DNA from: Bradyrhizobium sp. LLZ17 | GTDB lineage: Bacteria; Pseudomonadota; Alphaproteobacteria; Rhizobiales; Xanthobacteraceae | Direction: 5' to 3' | Assembly: GCF_041200145.1 (NCBI RefSeq) | Contig: NZ_CP165734.1 | Location: forward strand, 7,545,001-7,609,000 | DNA: 64,000 nt | In this document: in pieces, positions 36,166-46,365 of the stretch | How positions within the stretch are numbered: position 1 is the first letter of the stretch | How the letters are laid out: each line of letters starts with the position of its first letter | Program-made: the position numbers and the translations under genes | The notes under the pieces: generated by a model | Databases searched by the model: none | What the model saw: only the letters and a program-made list of their open reading frames with translations | Told to the model about the DNA's origin: nothing

Positions 36166-36210
36166 GTCAAGCACCCCAGGACGAAGCCGTATCCGCGAAG
36201 GGACATCCGC

Positions 36211-37425
36211 ATGGCAGAGCGCTTCGACCGGATCTGGCACAACGCCCGGCTCGTCACGATGCGCGCCGACCGTCCGGACCTCGGCGAGATCGAGCATGGT
36301 GTGATCGCGACGCGTGGCGGCCGCATCGTCTATGCCGGCGCGGAGACGGATTTTCCGGCCGACGCAGACGCCATCAAGCGGATCGATTGCGAAGGGCGCT
36401 GGATCACGCCCGGCCTCGTCGACTGCCACACCCATCTCGTCCATGGCGGCAATCGCGCGCACGAGTTCGAGCTGCGCCTGAAGGGCGCAAGCTACGAGGA
36501 GATCGCGCGCGCCGGCGGCGGCATCGTTTCAACGGTGGCCGCGACGCGCAAGGCGAGCGAGGCCGAGCTCGTCGCAACTGCGCTGCCGCGGCTCGACGCG
36601 CTGATCGGCGAGGGCGCAACCACAATCGAGATCAAGTCCGGCTATGGCCTCGATACCGAGACCGAGATGAAGCAGCTTGCGGCTGCGCGCAGCCTTGGCC
36701 GGATGCGGCCGGTCGCGATCCGCACCTCCTTTCTCGGCGCGCATGCGTTGCCGCCCGAAGCCGAGGGCGACAAGGATCGCTACGTCGATCTCGTCTGCAA
36801 GGAGATGCTGCCGGCCGTTGCAAAAGCTGGCCTGGCCGATGCCGTCGACGCTTTCATGGAGGGCATCGCGTTCTCAGCCGAGCAGACCGCGCGGGTGTTC
36901 GAGGCTGCCAAGGCGCTCGGGCTGCCGGTCAAGCTCCATGCCGATCAATTGTCAAACCTCGGCGGCGCGGCGCTCGCAGCGAAATTCTCCGCACTCTCGG
37001 CCGATCATCTCGAGCATAGCGACGAGGCTGGCGCGGCCGCGATGGCGAAAGTCGGGACGGTGGCCGTGCTGCTGCCCGGCGCGTTCTATTTCATTCGCGA
37101 GACCAAGACGCCGCCGGTCGAGGTGTTCCGCAACCAGGGCGTCCACATGGCGCTCGCGACCGACTGCAATCCCGGCAGCTCGCCGCTGACCTCGCTGCTG
37201 CTCGCCATGAACATGGGTGCGACCTTGTTCCGGATGACGGTGGCCGAATGCCTTGCCGGCGCCACCCGCGAAGGCGCGCGCGCACTCGGCCTGCTGGAGG
37301 AGACCGGCACGTTAGAGGCCGGCAAATGGTGCGACCTCGCGATCTGGGACATCGAGCGTCCCGCCGAGCTCGTCTACCGCGTCGGCTTCAATCCGCTGCA
37401 TCGGCGCGTCTGGAGGGGACAGTGA
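36211..37425 (+). CDS. hutI: Imidazolonepropionase
   Basis: The 404-residue amidohydrolase opens [40 protein letters not shown] is the metal site (HxH), [19 protein letters not shown] carries conserved substrate contacts, and [19 protein letters not shown] and [20 protein letters not shown] complete the site. It hydrolyses 4-imidazolone-5-propanoate to formimidoylglutamate in the cytoplasm. Its stop overlaps the GTG start of hutH. Confidence 0.93.
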   Translation: MAERFDRIWHNARLVTMRADRPDLGEIEHGVIATRGGRIVYAGAETDFPADADAIKRIDCEGRWITPGLVDCHTHLVHGGNRAHEFELRLKGASYEEIARAGGGIVSTVAATRKASEAELVATALPRLDALIGEGATTIEIKSGYGLDTETEMKQLAAARSLGRMRPVAIRTSFLGAHALPPEAEGDKDRYVDLVCKEMLPAVAKAGLADAVDAFMEGIAFSAEQTARVFEAAKALGLPVKLHADQLSNLGGAALAAKFSALSADHLEHSDEAGAAAMAKVGTVAVLLPGAFYFIRETKTPPVEVFRNQGVHMALATDCNPGSSPLTSLLLAMNMGATLFRMTVAECLAGATREGARALGLLEETGTLEAGKWCDLAIWDIERPAELVYRVGFNPLHRRVWRGQ

Positions 37426-38981
37426 CGGAGCCGGGCGCAGCGATCGTCGTCAGACCGGGGTCGGTCAGCCTCGACGATCTCGCGCGCGTGCTCGCGGGCG
37501 CTCCTGTTGCGCTTGATCCATCGTTCTGGCCCCGCGTCGAGGCAGCCGCGGAGATCGTCGCGAAAGCCGCGCGCGCGGACGCGCCGGTCTACGGCATCAA
37601 TACCGGCTTTGGAAAGCTGGCGTCGAAACGCATTCCGCCGGATCAGACCGCGGTGCTCCAGCGCAACCTCATCGTCTCGCATTGCTGCGGCGTCGGCCCG
37701 GCGACGCCCGAGGCGATCGTGCGGCTGATGATCGCGCTGAAAATCATCTCGCTCGGGCGCGGCGCCTCCGGCGTGCGCCGCGAGGTGATCGAGCAATTGC
37801 AGGCGATGCTGGCGCTGCGCGTCTATCCGCTGGTGCCACAGCAAGGATCGGTCGGCGCCTCCGGAGATCTCGCGCCGCTCGCGCACATGACGGCAGTGAT
37901 GATCGGAGAGGGGCAGGCGATCGTCGACGGCAAGCCCGTATCGGGCAGCGAAGGGCTCGCAGCCGCTGGCCTCGTGCCGCTGACATTGGGCCCCAAGGAG
38001 GGGCTCGCGCTGATCAACGGCACGCAGTTCTCGACCGCCTACGCCATGTCCGGCGTGCTGCGCGCATTTCGCCTGGCCCGCGCCGCGCTCGTGACCGGCG
38101 CGCTATCGGTCGATGCAGCGATGGCGTCGACGGCGCCATTCCGTCCCGAAATTCAAGCATTGCGTGGTCATCCAGGGCAGATCGCCGCGGCTGCGGCGCT
38201 GACGGCGCTGCTCGAGGGCAGCGACATCAGGCTGTCGCATCTCGAGGGCGACGAGCGCGTGCAGGATCCCTATTGCCTGCGTTGCCAGCCGCAGGTCGCG
38301 GGCGCCGCGCTAGACTTGATCAGGCAGGCGGCGCGAACCCTCATCGTAGAGGCCAATGCCGTCACCGACAATCCACTGGTTCTGGTCGAGACCGGCGAGA
38401 TCGTCTCCGGCGGCAATTTCCACGCCGAACCCGTGGCCTTCGCGGCCGACGCCATCGCGCTCGCATTGTCAGAGATCGGCGCGATCAGCGAGCGGCGCAT
38501 CGCGACGCTGGTCGATCCCGCGCTCAATTTCGGCCTGCCGCCGTTCCTGACGCCCGATCCCGGCATCAATTCCGGCTTCATGATCGCCGAGGTGACGGCG
38601 GCCGCGCTCTATGCCGAGAACAAGCAGCGTGCGGCGGCCTGCTCGATCGACTCGACGCCCACCAGCGCCAACCAGGAAGACCATGTCTCGATGGCCGCGC
38701 ATGCCGCGCGGCGCTTGTCCGATATGGCGGACAATCTCGCCGCCATCCTCGGGATCGAGCTGTTGGTCGCGGCGCAAGGCATCACGCTGCGCGCGCCGCA
38801 TGCGACCAGCGCGCCGCTCGTCGCAGTCATCGCCGCGTTGCGCGAACAGGTGGCCGCGCTCGGCGCCGACCGCTACATGGCCGGCGATCTCGCCAAGGCG
38901 GCCGCGCTGATCGAAGCGGACGCGCTTCCGACCGTGGCCATCGACGCGCTTTCAACCGATCCGTTTCCGAGACTTGACTGA
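37422..38981 (+). CDS. hutH: Histidine ammonia-lyase
   Basis: I use GTG 37422, overlapping the hutI stop (GTGA), giving 519 residues; the longer open frame to the left is inside hut[15 protein letters not shown] contains the Ala-Ser-Gly triad (residues 146-148) that cyclises to the MIO cofactor. [40 protein letters not shown] and [18 protein letters not shown] are other active-site segments. It deaminates histidine to urocanate, the HutC inducer. Confidence 0.93.
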   Translation: MTEPGAAIVVRPGSVSLDDLARVLAGAPVALDPSFWPRVEAAAEIVAKAARADAPVYGINTGFGKLASKRIPPDQTAVLQRNLIVSHCCGVGPATPEAIVRLMIALKIISLGRGASGVRREVIEQLQAMLALRVYPLVPQQGSVGASGDLAPLAHMTAVMIGEGQAIVDGKPVSGSEGLAAAGLVPLTLGPKEGLALINGTQFSTAYAMSGVLRAFRLARAALVTGALSVDAAMASTAPFRPEIQALRGHPGQIAAAAALTALLEGSDIRLSHLEGDERVQDPYCLRCQPQVAGAALDLIRQAARTLIVEANAVTDNPLVLVETGEIVSGGNFHAEPVAFAADAIALALSEIGAISERRIATLVDPALNFGLPPFLTPDPGINSGFMIAEVTAAALYAENKQRAAACSIDSTPTSANQEDHVSMAAHAARRLSDMADNLAAILGIELLVAAQGITLRAPHATSAPLVAVIAALREQVAALGADRYMAGDLAKAAALIEADALPTVAIDALSTDPFPRLD

Positions 38982-39009
38982 ACGAGTAGCTGGCTAAAGA
39001 GGCTTTCGC

Positions 39010-40680
39010 ATGAACCGCCGACTGGACAATGACCGCATCATTCGCGCCCCGCGTGGTAGCGAAATCAGCGCCAAAAGCTGGTTGACGGAAGCGCCGCTCC
39101 GTATGCTCATGAACAATCTCGATCCGGAGGTGGCAGAGCGCCCAAGCGAACTCGTGGTCTATGGCGGCATCGGCCGCGCCGCGCGCGACTGGGAGAGCTT
39201 TGACCGGATCGTTGCCTCGCTGCGCACGCTCGAAGGCGACCAGACCTTGCTGGTCCAGTCCGGCAAACCGGTCGGCGTGTTCCGCACCCATGCGGACGCG
39301 CCGCGCGTGCTGATCGCGAATTCCAACCTCGTGCCGCACTGGGCGACGCTCGACCATTTCAACGAGCTCGATCGCAAGGGCCTGATGATGTACGGCCAGA
39401 TGACCGCCGGCTCCTGGATCTATATCGGCAGCCAGGGCATCGTGCAGGGCACTTACGAAACCTTCGTCGAAGTCGGGCGCCGGCATTTTGGCGGCAGCCT
39501 CGCGGGCAAATGGATTCTCACCGCCGGTCTCGGTGGCATGGGTGGTGCGCAGCCGCTGGCCGCGACCATGGCGGGCGCCTCGATGCTCGCTGTCGAATGC
39601 CAGCCGAGCCGGATCGAGATGCGGCTGCGCACAGGTTATCTTGATCGGCAGGCGGCGACGCTCGACGAAGCGCTTGCGATGATGGAAGAGGCCTCCAAGA
39701 CCCAGAAGGCAGTCTCGGTCGGCCTGCTCGGTAATGCGGCCGAGATCTTTCCGGAGCTGGTGCGCCGCGGCGTTAAGCCCGACATCGTCACCGACCAGAC
39801 CAGTGCCCATGATCCGATCAACGGCTATCTGCCGAAGGGCTGGACGCTCGCCGAATGGGAGACGAAACGCGCGGCCGATCCGAAGGCGGTCGAACGCGCC
39901 TCGAAGACCTCGATGGTTGATCACGTCCAGGCCATGCTGGATTTCCACGCGTGGGGAATCCCGACACTCGATTACGGCAACAATATTCGCCAGATGGCGA
40001 AGGACATGGGCCTGAACAACGCGTTCGATTTCCCCGGCTTCGTTCCTGCCTATATCCGTCCGTTGTTCTGTCGTGGCGTTGGACCGTTCCGCTGGGCCGC
40101 GCTCTCGGGCGATCCCGAAGACATCTTCAGGACCGATGCCAAGGTTAAGGAGCTGATGCCGCACGACAAGCATCTGCACAAGTGGTTGGACATGGCCAGG
40201 GCGCGCATCAAATTCCAGGGCTTGCCGGCGCGAATCTGCTGGGTCGGCCTCGGCGATCGCCATCGGCTTGGTCTTGCGTTCAACGACATGGTCGCGCGCG
40301 GTGAATTGAAAGCCCCTATCGTGATCGGCCGTGATCATCTCGACAGCGGCTCGGTGGCGAGCCCCAACCGCGAGACCGAGGCAATGCGTGACGGTTCCGA
40401 CGCGGTGTCCGACTGGCCGTTGCTCAACGCTCTCCTGAACTGCGCGAGCGGCGCGACCTGGGTGTCGCTGCATCACGGCGGCGGCGTCGGCATCGGATAT
40501 TCGCAGCATGCCGGCATGGTGATCGTCGCCGACGGTACGCCGGACGCGGCGCGTCGGATCGAGCGGGTGCTCTGGAACGATCCGGCGACTGGCGTGATGC
40601 GCCATGCCGACGCGGGTTACGACACCGCGATCGAATGTGCCAATGCCAACGGGCTCGATCTGCCAAGCCTTTCGAAGTAG
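39010..40680 (+). CDS. hutU: Urocanate hydratase
   Basis: The 556-residue protein begins [20 protein letters not shown], with [19 protein letters not shown] near the start. The NAD-binding region includes [29 protein letters not shown] [18 protein letters not shown] and [18 protein letters not shown], with the active-site Cys in RICW, are signature segments. [20 protein letters not shown] is near the C-terminus. It converts urocanate to imidazolonepropionate. A large antisense frame on the minus strand is a codon-bias shadow. Confidence 0.94.
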   Translation: MNRRLDNDRIIRAPRGSEISAKSWLTEAPLRMLMNNLDPEVAERPSELVVYGGIGRAARDWESFDRIVASLRTLEGDQTLLVQSGKPVGVFRTHADAPRVLIANSNLVPHWATLDHFNELDRKGLMMYGQMTAGSWIYIGSQGIVQGTYETFVEVGRRHFGGSLAGKWILTAGLGGMGGAQPLAATMAGASMLAVECQPSRIEMRLRTGYLDRQAATLDEALAMMEEASKTQKAVSVGLLGNAAEIFPELVRRGVKPDIVTDQTSAHDPINGYLPKGWTLAEWETKRAADPKAVERASKTSMVDHVQAMLDFHAWGIPTLDYGNNIRQMAKDMGLNNAFDFPGFVPAYIRPLFCRGVGPFRWAALSGDPEDIFRTDAKVKELMPHDKHLHKWLDMARARIKFQGLPARICWVGLGDRHRLGLAFNDMVARGELKAPIVIGRDHLDSGSVASPNRETEAMRDGSDAVSDWPLLNALLNCASGATWVSLHHGGGVGIGYSQHAGMVIVADGTPDAARRIERVLWNDPATGVMRHADAGYDTAIECANANGLDLPSLSK

Positions 40681-40744
40681 CTCTGCCCAGTAAGTGTGAG
40701 GGCGCCGCGAGGTGCTTGCGTCCGATTGACCAACGGGCAGACGA

Positions 40745-41683
40745 TCAGGCGAGAGCGGCCTGGCGTTCCCGCACCGGCTCGCGGACCCGGCCGGAGGTCT
40801 GTGGTTCGGCGAGCCGGGTGAAGCTGCGTTTGTCTGCGTGTGCTGGCGCTTCGACGATGACGCCTTCGCAGACAATCTGGCCGCCGAGCATTTTGAATTC
40901 CAGCTTGTCGTAGCGCGGTAAGTTTTCGCCGGGCGCCGGCGGCAGCAGTTCGACGCGGCCCTGGATATTCAGCGTAGCGTCACCGGTGCCGTGGAGCCGT
41001 GGATTCCACATTCTGATCCCGGTCTCAGCCCAGCGCTGCCGGATCAGCGTGGTACGATCGACGGCGTCCGCGACTCTTGCGCGAGCCTTCGGAGCGCCGC
41101 CGATCTCAGGAGCAGGCGACACCAGCACGGGAGATACAACAACAGGCTGAGGCTCGATGCTCGTCGGGACTGCGAGGGAGTCCGCCAAACAGGCCGGAGC
41201 CGTCTCGACCTCGACAGGCGAGACGAAGGCGTCGTTCGCAACCACGGGCTCGACGTGCGTCGGAAGTTCGGAAGAGGCATCGGCAGCGATGATGAGTTCC
41301 GCGATCACGGCCGGCTCGTCGTCGACGTCAGACGAGACCGAAGCCTCTGCTTCCACGATCGACTCGATGTCCAGGAGTGCCATATCAGATGGATCGTCGC
41401 CGACCTGGCTATCGGACGGCGCGGCCGATGGGCTCTCCGCGATGACAGAGAGGTTCGAGTGATCCTCTGTGACCACGTTGCCGGCGCCGTGCAACGCCTC
41501 GGTGCTGATGCTGGTCTCGAGAGCCAGAGCGGCGTTCGCAATTTCGACGATCACGGCCGGCTGCTCGTCGGCGACGACCGGTGCCACGTCAATGCTGCCG
41601 CTGTGCGGCAAGGGCCGAAGCCGGGTGAACGCCCATTTCACCGCGGGAATGCGGCGCAGCAACGATATTAATCTCGAAAGCAC
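40745..41683 (-). CDS. Hypothetical protein with long acidic low-complexity region
   Basis: The 312-residue protein has a basic N-terminus (MLSRLISLLRRIPAVKWAFT). Residues 30-200 form an acidic, Ala/Val/Glu/Ser-rich stretch of repeated short motifs (PAVIVEIANAA, PAVIAELIIAADASSELP), probably disordered. The C-terminal part is more ordered (TTLIRQRWAETGIRMWNPRL, then GTGDATLNIQGRVELLPPAP). Such proteins occur in bradyrhizobia. I see no enzymatic motif. The 299-base gap on its left flank to the next gene (41684-41982) holds no gene I support. Confidence 0.65.
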   Translation of the reverse strand: MLSRLISLLRRIPAVKWAFTRLRPLPHSGSIDVAPVVADEQPAVIVEIANAALALETSISTEALHGAGNVVTEDHSNLSVIAESPSAAPSDSQVGDDPSDMALLDIESIVEAEASVSSDVDDEPAVIAELIIAADASSELPTHVEPVVANDAFVSPVEVETAPACLADSLAVPTSIEPQPVVVSPVLVSPAPEIGGAPKARARVADAVDRTTLIRQRWAETGIRMWNPRLHGTGDATLNIQGRVELLPPAPGENLPRYDKLEFKMLGGQIVCEGVIVEAPAHADKRSFTRLAEPQTSGRVREPVRERQAALA

Positions 41684-41982
41684 TGGGAGTTGTCCACGTG
41701 ATACTCAGCTTGAGGCCATCGCTGATTCGCCAGCAATGCAAAAACTGCCCCGGTCGTCACATCGCTGTCAATGTAGGTGGGACCAATTGCAGAACATCCA
41801 CGCATCCACAGCGTGCGAGAGAAAACGAAAGCGACGTCGCGCGTGCGCCCGCGATGTAACGTTTCGGCATGCTCTCGCGGGTTCAAAAGCCGTGGGGTAA
41901 GCGTGAGCAGCGACTCGGGGTTTTCGGAATCTGTCCCGCAGAGTAATCTCGATCGCCAATTGTCCGCATTGGGAACGATCGC

Positions 41983-42792
41983 ATGAGAAAAATTGCCGCC
42001 ATCGGAATGGCTCTGCTCTGGTCCACTGTCGCCTTTGCGCAGGATCGCACCATTACCGTGGCTTCGACGACGTCGACGGAGCAGTCCGGCCTGTTTGGCT
42101 ATCTGCTGCCCCTGTTCTCGAAGGCCGAGGGTATCAACGTGAGGGTCGTGGCCGTCGGCACCGGCCAGGCGCTGGACATCGGCCGGCGCGGCGATGCCGA
42201 CGTGGTGTTTGTTCATGACAGGCCTGCGGAAGACAGGTTCATGTCCGAAGGACAGGGCGTGAAGCGCTTCGACGTCATGTACAACGATTTCATCATTGTC
42301 GGGCCGCGGAGCGATCCCGCGCGGATCGCCGGCGGCAAGGACGTAGCCGAGGCGCTGCGCAAGATCGCGGCTGCGAAAGTGCCTTTCATCTCGCGGGGCG
42401 ACAAGTCCGGCACGCATGCGGCGGAGCTGAGGCTGTGGAAGGAGGCAGGCGTCGAGGTCGCCGGCGGCAAGGACAGCTGGTACCGCGAGATCGGCCAGGG
42501 CATGGGACCGGCGCTGAACATGGCCTCGTCGTCGAACGCTTACCTTCTGTCGGACCGCGGCACATGGCTGTCGTTCAAGAACCGCGGCGAGCTCGCGGTC
42601 TTGACCGAGGGCGACAAGCGGCTCTTCAATCAATACGGCGTCATGCTGGTAAATCCGGAAAAACATCCGAACGTGAAAGCGCAGGATGGGCAGGCGTTCA
42701 TCGACTGGCTGGTTTCGCCGAAGGGGCAGGAAGCGATCGCCGGCTACAGGGTCGGCGGCGAGCAGCTATTTTTCCCCAACGCGTCCCACTAG
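41983..42792 (+). CDS. tupA: Tungstate-type ABC transporter binding protein
   Basis: The 269-residue precursor has a signal peptide (MRKIAAIGMALLWSTVAFAQ). The mature start TITVASTTSTEQSGLFGYLL is the TupA pattern (TTTS at the ligand pocket), followed by VVAVGTGQALDIGRRGDADV, FVHDRPAEDRFMSEG and DKSGTHAAELRLWKEAGV. It should bind tungstate (or molybdate/vanadate) in the periplasm. Its 3' end overlaps the convergent permease gene by 27 bases. Tungstate or molybdate supply could serve the molybdenum hydroxylase further right. Confidence 0.82.
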   Translation: MRKIAAIGMALLWSTVAFAQDRTITVASTTSTEQSGLFGYLLPLFSKAEGINVRVVAVGTGQALDIGRRGDADVVFVHDRPAEDRFMSEGQGVKRFDVMYNDFIIVGPRSDPARIAGGKDVAEALRKIAAAKVPFISRGDKSGTHAAELRLWKEAGVEVAGGKDSWYREIGQGMGPALNMASSSNAYLLSDRGTWLSFKNRGELAVLTEGDKRLFNQYGVMLVNPEKHPNVKAQDGQAFIDWLVSPKGQEAIAGYRVGGEQLFFPNASH

Positions 42793-43491
42793 CAGGAAGG
42801 CGACGGTCGACACTGCGACGCTGAGCGCAAGCAGGATCAGTCCCAATCCGAGCGCGAGCGGCAGATCTCCCTTGCTGGTTTCGAGCGCGATGGCGGTTGT
42901 CATGGTGCGGGTGAAGCCACGGATGTTGCCGCCGACGACGATGATGGCGCCGACCTCCGCGATCGCGCGTCCGAAGGCTGCGAGAAAGGCCGTCAGCAGC
43001 GACGTCCGGCCGAGCGCAAACAGCAAGCCGATGCTGCGCATCGTCGACAGACCGTCGATCCGCGCCAGATCGCCATATTCGGCCCATAGCAAGCTCGCCG
43101 GCCTGTGCACCAGCGCCACCACGATCGGCGTAGCGAGCAACGTTTGCGCGATCACCATGGCGGTCGGCGTGAACAGCAATCCGGCAGCCCCAAGCGGGCC
43201 GGACCGCGACAGCACAAGATAGAGCCCCAGTCCGACCACGACCGGTGGAAGTCCGAGCAGCGCATTGGTCAGCACGACGATCACCTGCCGTCCGCGGAAG
43301 CGAACGATCGCAAGAAACGCCCCGAACGGCGCGCCGATGATCAGCGCAATGATACTGGCGGCGAGGCTGACGCGCACCGACAGCGCGACGATCCCGAGCA
43401 GCTCGGCATCGGCTTCGCCGATCAGGGTAAAAGCAGCGCCAACGGCTCGCGTGAAATCGCTCATCCGGCCCGGCGCTTCCGAGTCGGACAT
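42766..43491 (-). CDS. tupB: Tungstate-type ABC transporter permease
   Basis: ATG 43491 gives 241 residues; ATG 43464 (MSDFTRAVGAAFTLIGEAD) is an alternative. Five to six transmembrane helices are seen (LSVRVSLAASIIALIIGAPF, GRQVIVVLTNALLGLPPVVV, LLFTPTAMVIAQTLLATPIV). The cytoplasmic loop AFGRAIAEVGAIIVVGGNIR has the EAA-type motif of TupB/molybdate permeases. It is convergent with tupA and no ATPase subunit lies nearby. Confidence 0.8.
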   Translation of the reverse strand: MSDSEAPGRMSDFTRAVGAAFTLIGEADAELLGIVALSVRVSLAASIIALIIGAPFGAFLAIVRFRGRQVIVVLTNALLGLPPVVVGLGLYLVLSRSGPLGAAGLLFTPTAMVIAQTLLATPIVVALVHRPASLLWAEYGDLARIDGLSTMRSIGLLFALGRTSLLTAFLAAFGRAIAEVGAIIVVGGNIRGFTRTMTTAIALETSKGDLPLALGLGLILLALSVAVSTVAFLLVGRVGEK

Positions 43492-43883
43492 GAGACGTCC
43501 GGACAGTTGATATCGAGGCTCCGAAGCCGCTTCACGGATTGTCCCTTGCGACTCTCGTCGACGTTCACAGAATACCCGGCAGCGTCGGTTTGGGCACTCG
43601 ATTCGTTCGGAAGCAGACGGCCACTGCCGTGCTGCGTCCATCGAAGTTCGGTTTATCGGATTCGGTGGTCGCGGCCGAGTGGCGCAGAGGAGGGGTCAAC
43701 CGCGAGCTACAAAGGCCAAATCATGCCTTTTCCGATCAACAGGCGGCTTTATTCCCGCCACCGATGGGTTAAGGAAGGGCCTAGCGGACGCGGACACGAT
43801 CGCAGGCGGCGTGCCGGTCGAAACAAGGTCAAACCGGGCCCGGCTCCTGCGGGGCTGTGCCCGATAGAGGAGAAGGACAGGTT
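43492..43883. other. 392-base gap without a supported gene
   Basis: Separates tupB (minus) from the hydroxyacyl-CoA dehydrogenase (plus). It has only short open frames with unlikely composition. Promoters for both flanking genes must lie here, but I recognise no motif. Confidence 0.5.
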
Positions 43884-44735
<852 letters not shown>

Positions 44736-44872
44736 TCATGGCGCCGGCGGCGGGCATCGAACGCCCGCCGCTTGTCCCGCAAATTTGCGCTGCGACAAAG
44801 ACGTCGGGCGCGATTGTCCCGACAACGTGGCGCGGGCGGCCTGCGGGAACAATTGAACGGATAGAAAACGAC

Positions 44873-45337
44873 ATGTCGGATCGATTGAAAGCCGAGCGGC
44901 AAGCTGCGGCCGAGCGGCGGAACCTGCTGGTCCAGGACGCGATCGAGCGTACCGGGATCACGGAAGAGATGATCGGGGAGCTCGTCACCCGCTTCTACGG
45001 ACGCGTGCGCGAGGATGCTTTGCTGGGGCCGGTGTTTGCCATCGTGCAAGATTGGGACGAGCATCTCGGCAAGCTCAAGAACTTCTGGTCCTCGGTCGTG
45101 CTGATGACCGGCCGGTATCAGGGTTCGCCGATGCGCGCGCACATGCCGCTGAGCCTCGTGGGCGATCATTTCGACCGCTGGCTCGACCTGTTCGAGCAGA
45201 CCGCGCGCGAAGTCTGTCCCCCGCCGGCGGCTGCGTTGTTCATCGACAAGGCACGGCGCATCGCCGATAGTTTTGAAATGGCATCGGCAACGATGGCGGG
45301 CCGCATCGCCTCGCCGCGTCACGTGCTCCGCTCGTAA
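44873..45337 (+). CDS. Truncated haemoglobin, group III-like
   Basis: ATG 44873 (MSDRLKAERQAAAERRNLLV) gives 154 residues. The globin core is short: ITEEMIGELVTRFYGRVRED, then PVFAIVQDWDEHLGKLKNFW with the E-helix region, WSSVVLMTGRYQGSPMRAHM with the proximal His in AHMPL, and FDRWLDLFEQTAREVC at the H helix. The pattern fits group III truncated globins. Such proteins bind O2 or NO; no regulator nearby clarifies its use. Confidence 0.85.
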   Translation: MSDRLKAERQAAAERRNLLVQDAIERTGITEEMIGELVTRFYGRVREDALLGPVFAIVQDWDEHLGKLKNFWSSVVLMTGRYQGSPMRAHMPLSLVGDHFDRWLDLFEQTAREVCPPPAAALFIDKARRIADSFEMASATMAGRIASPRHVLRS

Positions 45338-45599
45338 ACTGCAAATGCCTGCCACAGAAACGTGCAGCCGCGTTGATGTTGGCAGACATCACGGCGCACG
45401 TTGGCGCGTTGCACCAATTCCAACATCATCGGTCTGATCTGCAAAATCATCATGCCGGTCGCGTGGCATGACGTTGCAATTGCAAAAGCGCGCTTGAATG
45501 CGCGAATTCGTATTCAATCCCCGCGAGCAAATCACATTGACGCACTGCGGTGCGAAATCTCCGCCTTTTTTCGGCAGAGTTCCAGCGCCTGCTAGATGC

Positions 45600-46259
45600 A
45601 TGTCGAATTCATCATTCAACATCGCCTCAACAACATCATCGTCGGACACCACGCCGGAACCTGACGTGGATGCGTCTGCGGAACAAACGCGTCGAACGCT
45701 CCTGCTTGGTGCGCTCGCCAGCTCCGTCTGCCTCGGATGTTCGACGCAGGTGCGCGCCGGCGAGGACGCCCCCGGCTCGGACGAGCGGCCGCAGAAGGGC
45801 GACCTGCTCGTCTTCTCCGAAGGCGATCAGGAAGGCAAGCCAGTCAGCGCCGCCGACCTGCCGACCGGCGGTCCGCCGGTGCACGCCTGGCCGAAGGATC
45901 CGAAGACATCGGTCGTGCGTAGCGGATCGCGGCTGAACGAGATCCTGATCATCCGGCTAGACCCCGCCGAGCTCGACGAGCAGACCCGCGCCCGCGCCGT
46001 CGACGGCATCATCGCCTATTCGGCGATCTGTTCCCATGCCGGCTGTCCCGTCACTGCCTGGGTCAAGAGCGATGTCGGCGACAAGGAGGTGTTCAAATGC
46101 ATGTGCCACAACTCCGAATACGACCCCCGCGCGGGCGCGCAGGTCGTGTTCGGGCCGGCGCCGCGACGGCTGGCCGCACTGCCGCTGGCGCTCGCTGACG
46201 GCTCGCTCAGCGTTGCCGGCAATTTCGTCGGAAAGGTAGGTGCCCAGCAGCAGGGATAA
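45600..46259 (+). CDS. Tat-exported Rieske [2Fe-2S] protein
   Basis: ATG 45600 starts a 219-residue protein with a Tat-like twin-arginine signal (EQTRRTLLLGALASSVCLGC). The Rieske cluster ligands are Cys-x-His in SAICSHAGCPVTAW and Cys-x2-His in EVFKCMCHNSEYDPR, with the usual extra cysteines. FGPAPRRLAALPLALADGSL ends the domain. It lies 106 bases before a PQQ dehydrogenase and no cytochrome b is present. It is therefore not the cytochrome bc1 subunit; a role as electron acceptor or relay for the PQQ enzyme is inferred. Confidence 0.82.
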   Translation: MSNSSFNIASTTSSSDTTPEPDVDASAEQTRRTLLLGALASSVCLGCSTQVRAGEDAPGSDERPQKGDLLVFSEGDQEGKPVSAADLPTGGPPVHAWPKDPKTSVVRSGSRLNEILIIRLDPAELDEQTRARAVDGIIAYSAICSHAGCPVTAWVKSDVGDKEVFKCMCHNSEYDPRAGAQVVFGPAPRRLAALPLALADGSLSVAGNFVGKVGAQQQG

Positions 46260-46365
46260 CGACCGCGGGTCGCGCCCGCGTCACGACGGGACGTCCGCGC
46301 GTTGCGCGGGTGACGAGACAACGAAAAAGAATTCACAAACGAATTCATCAAAAGGGGATACGTCC

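Noticed and set aside
38827..40875. Long open frame antisense to hutU (682 codons)
   Set aside because: It is a codon-bias shadow; hutU on the other strand is fully conserved and the antisense product has no recognisable domain.
43684..43702. GCCGAGTGGCGCAGAGG-like stretch resembling a tRNA D-arm
   Set aside because: No acceptor stem, anticodon arm or T-arm can be folded around it.
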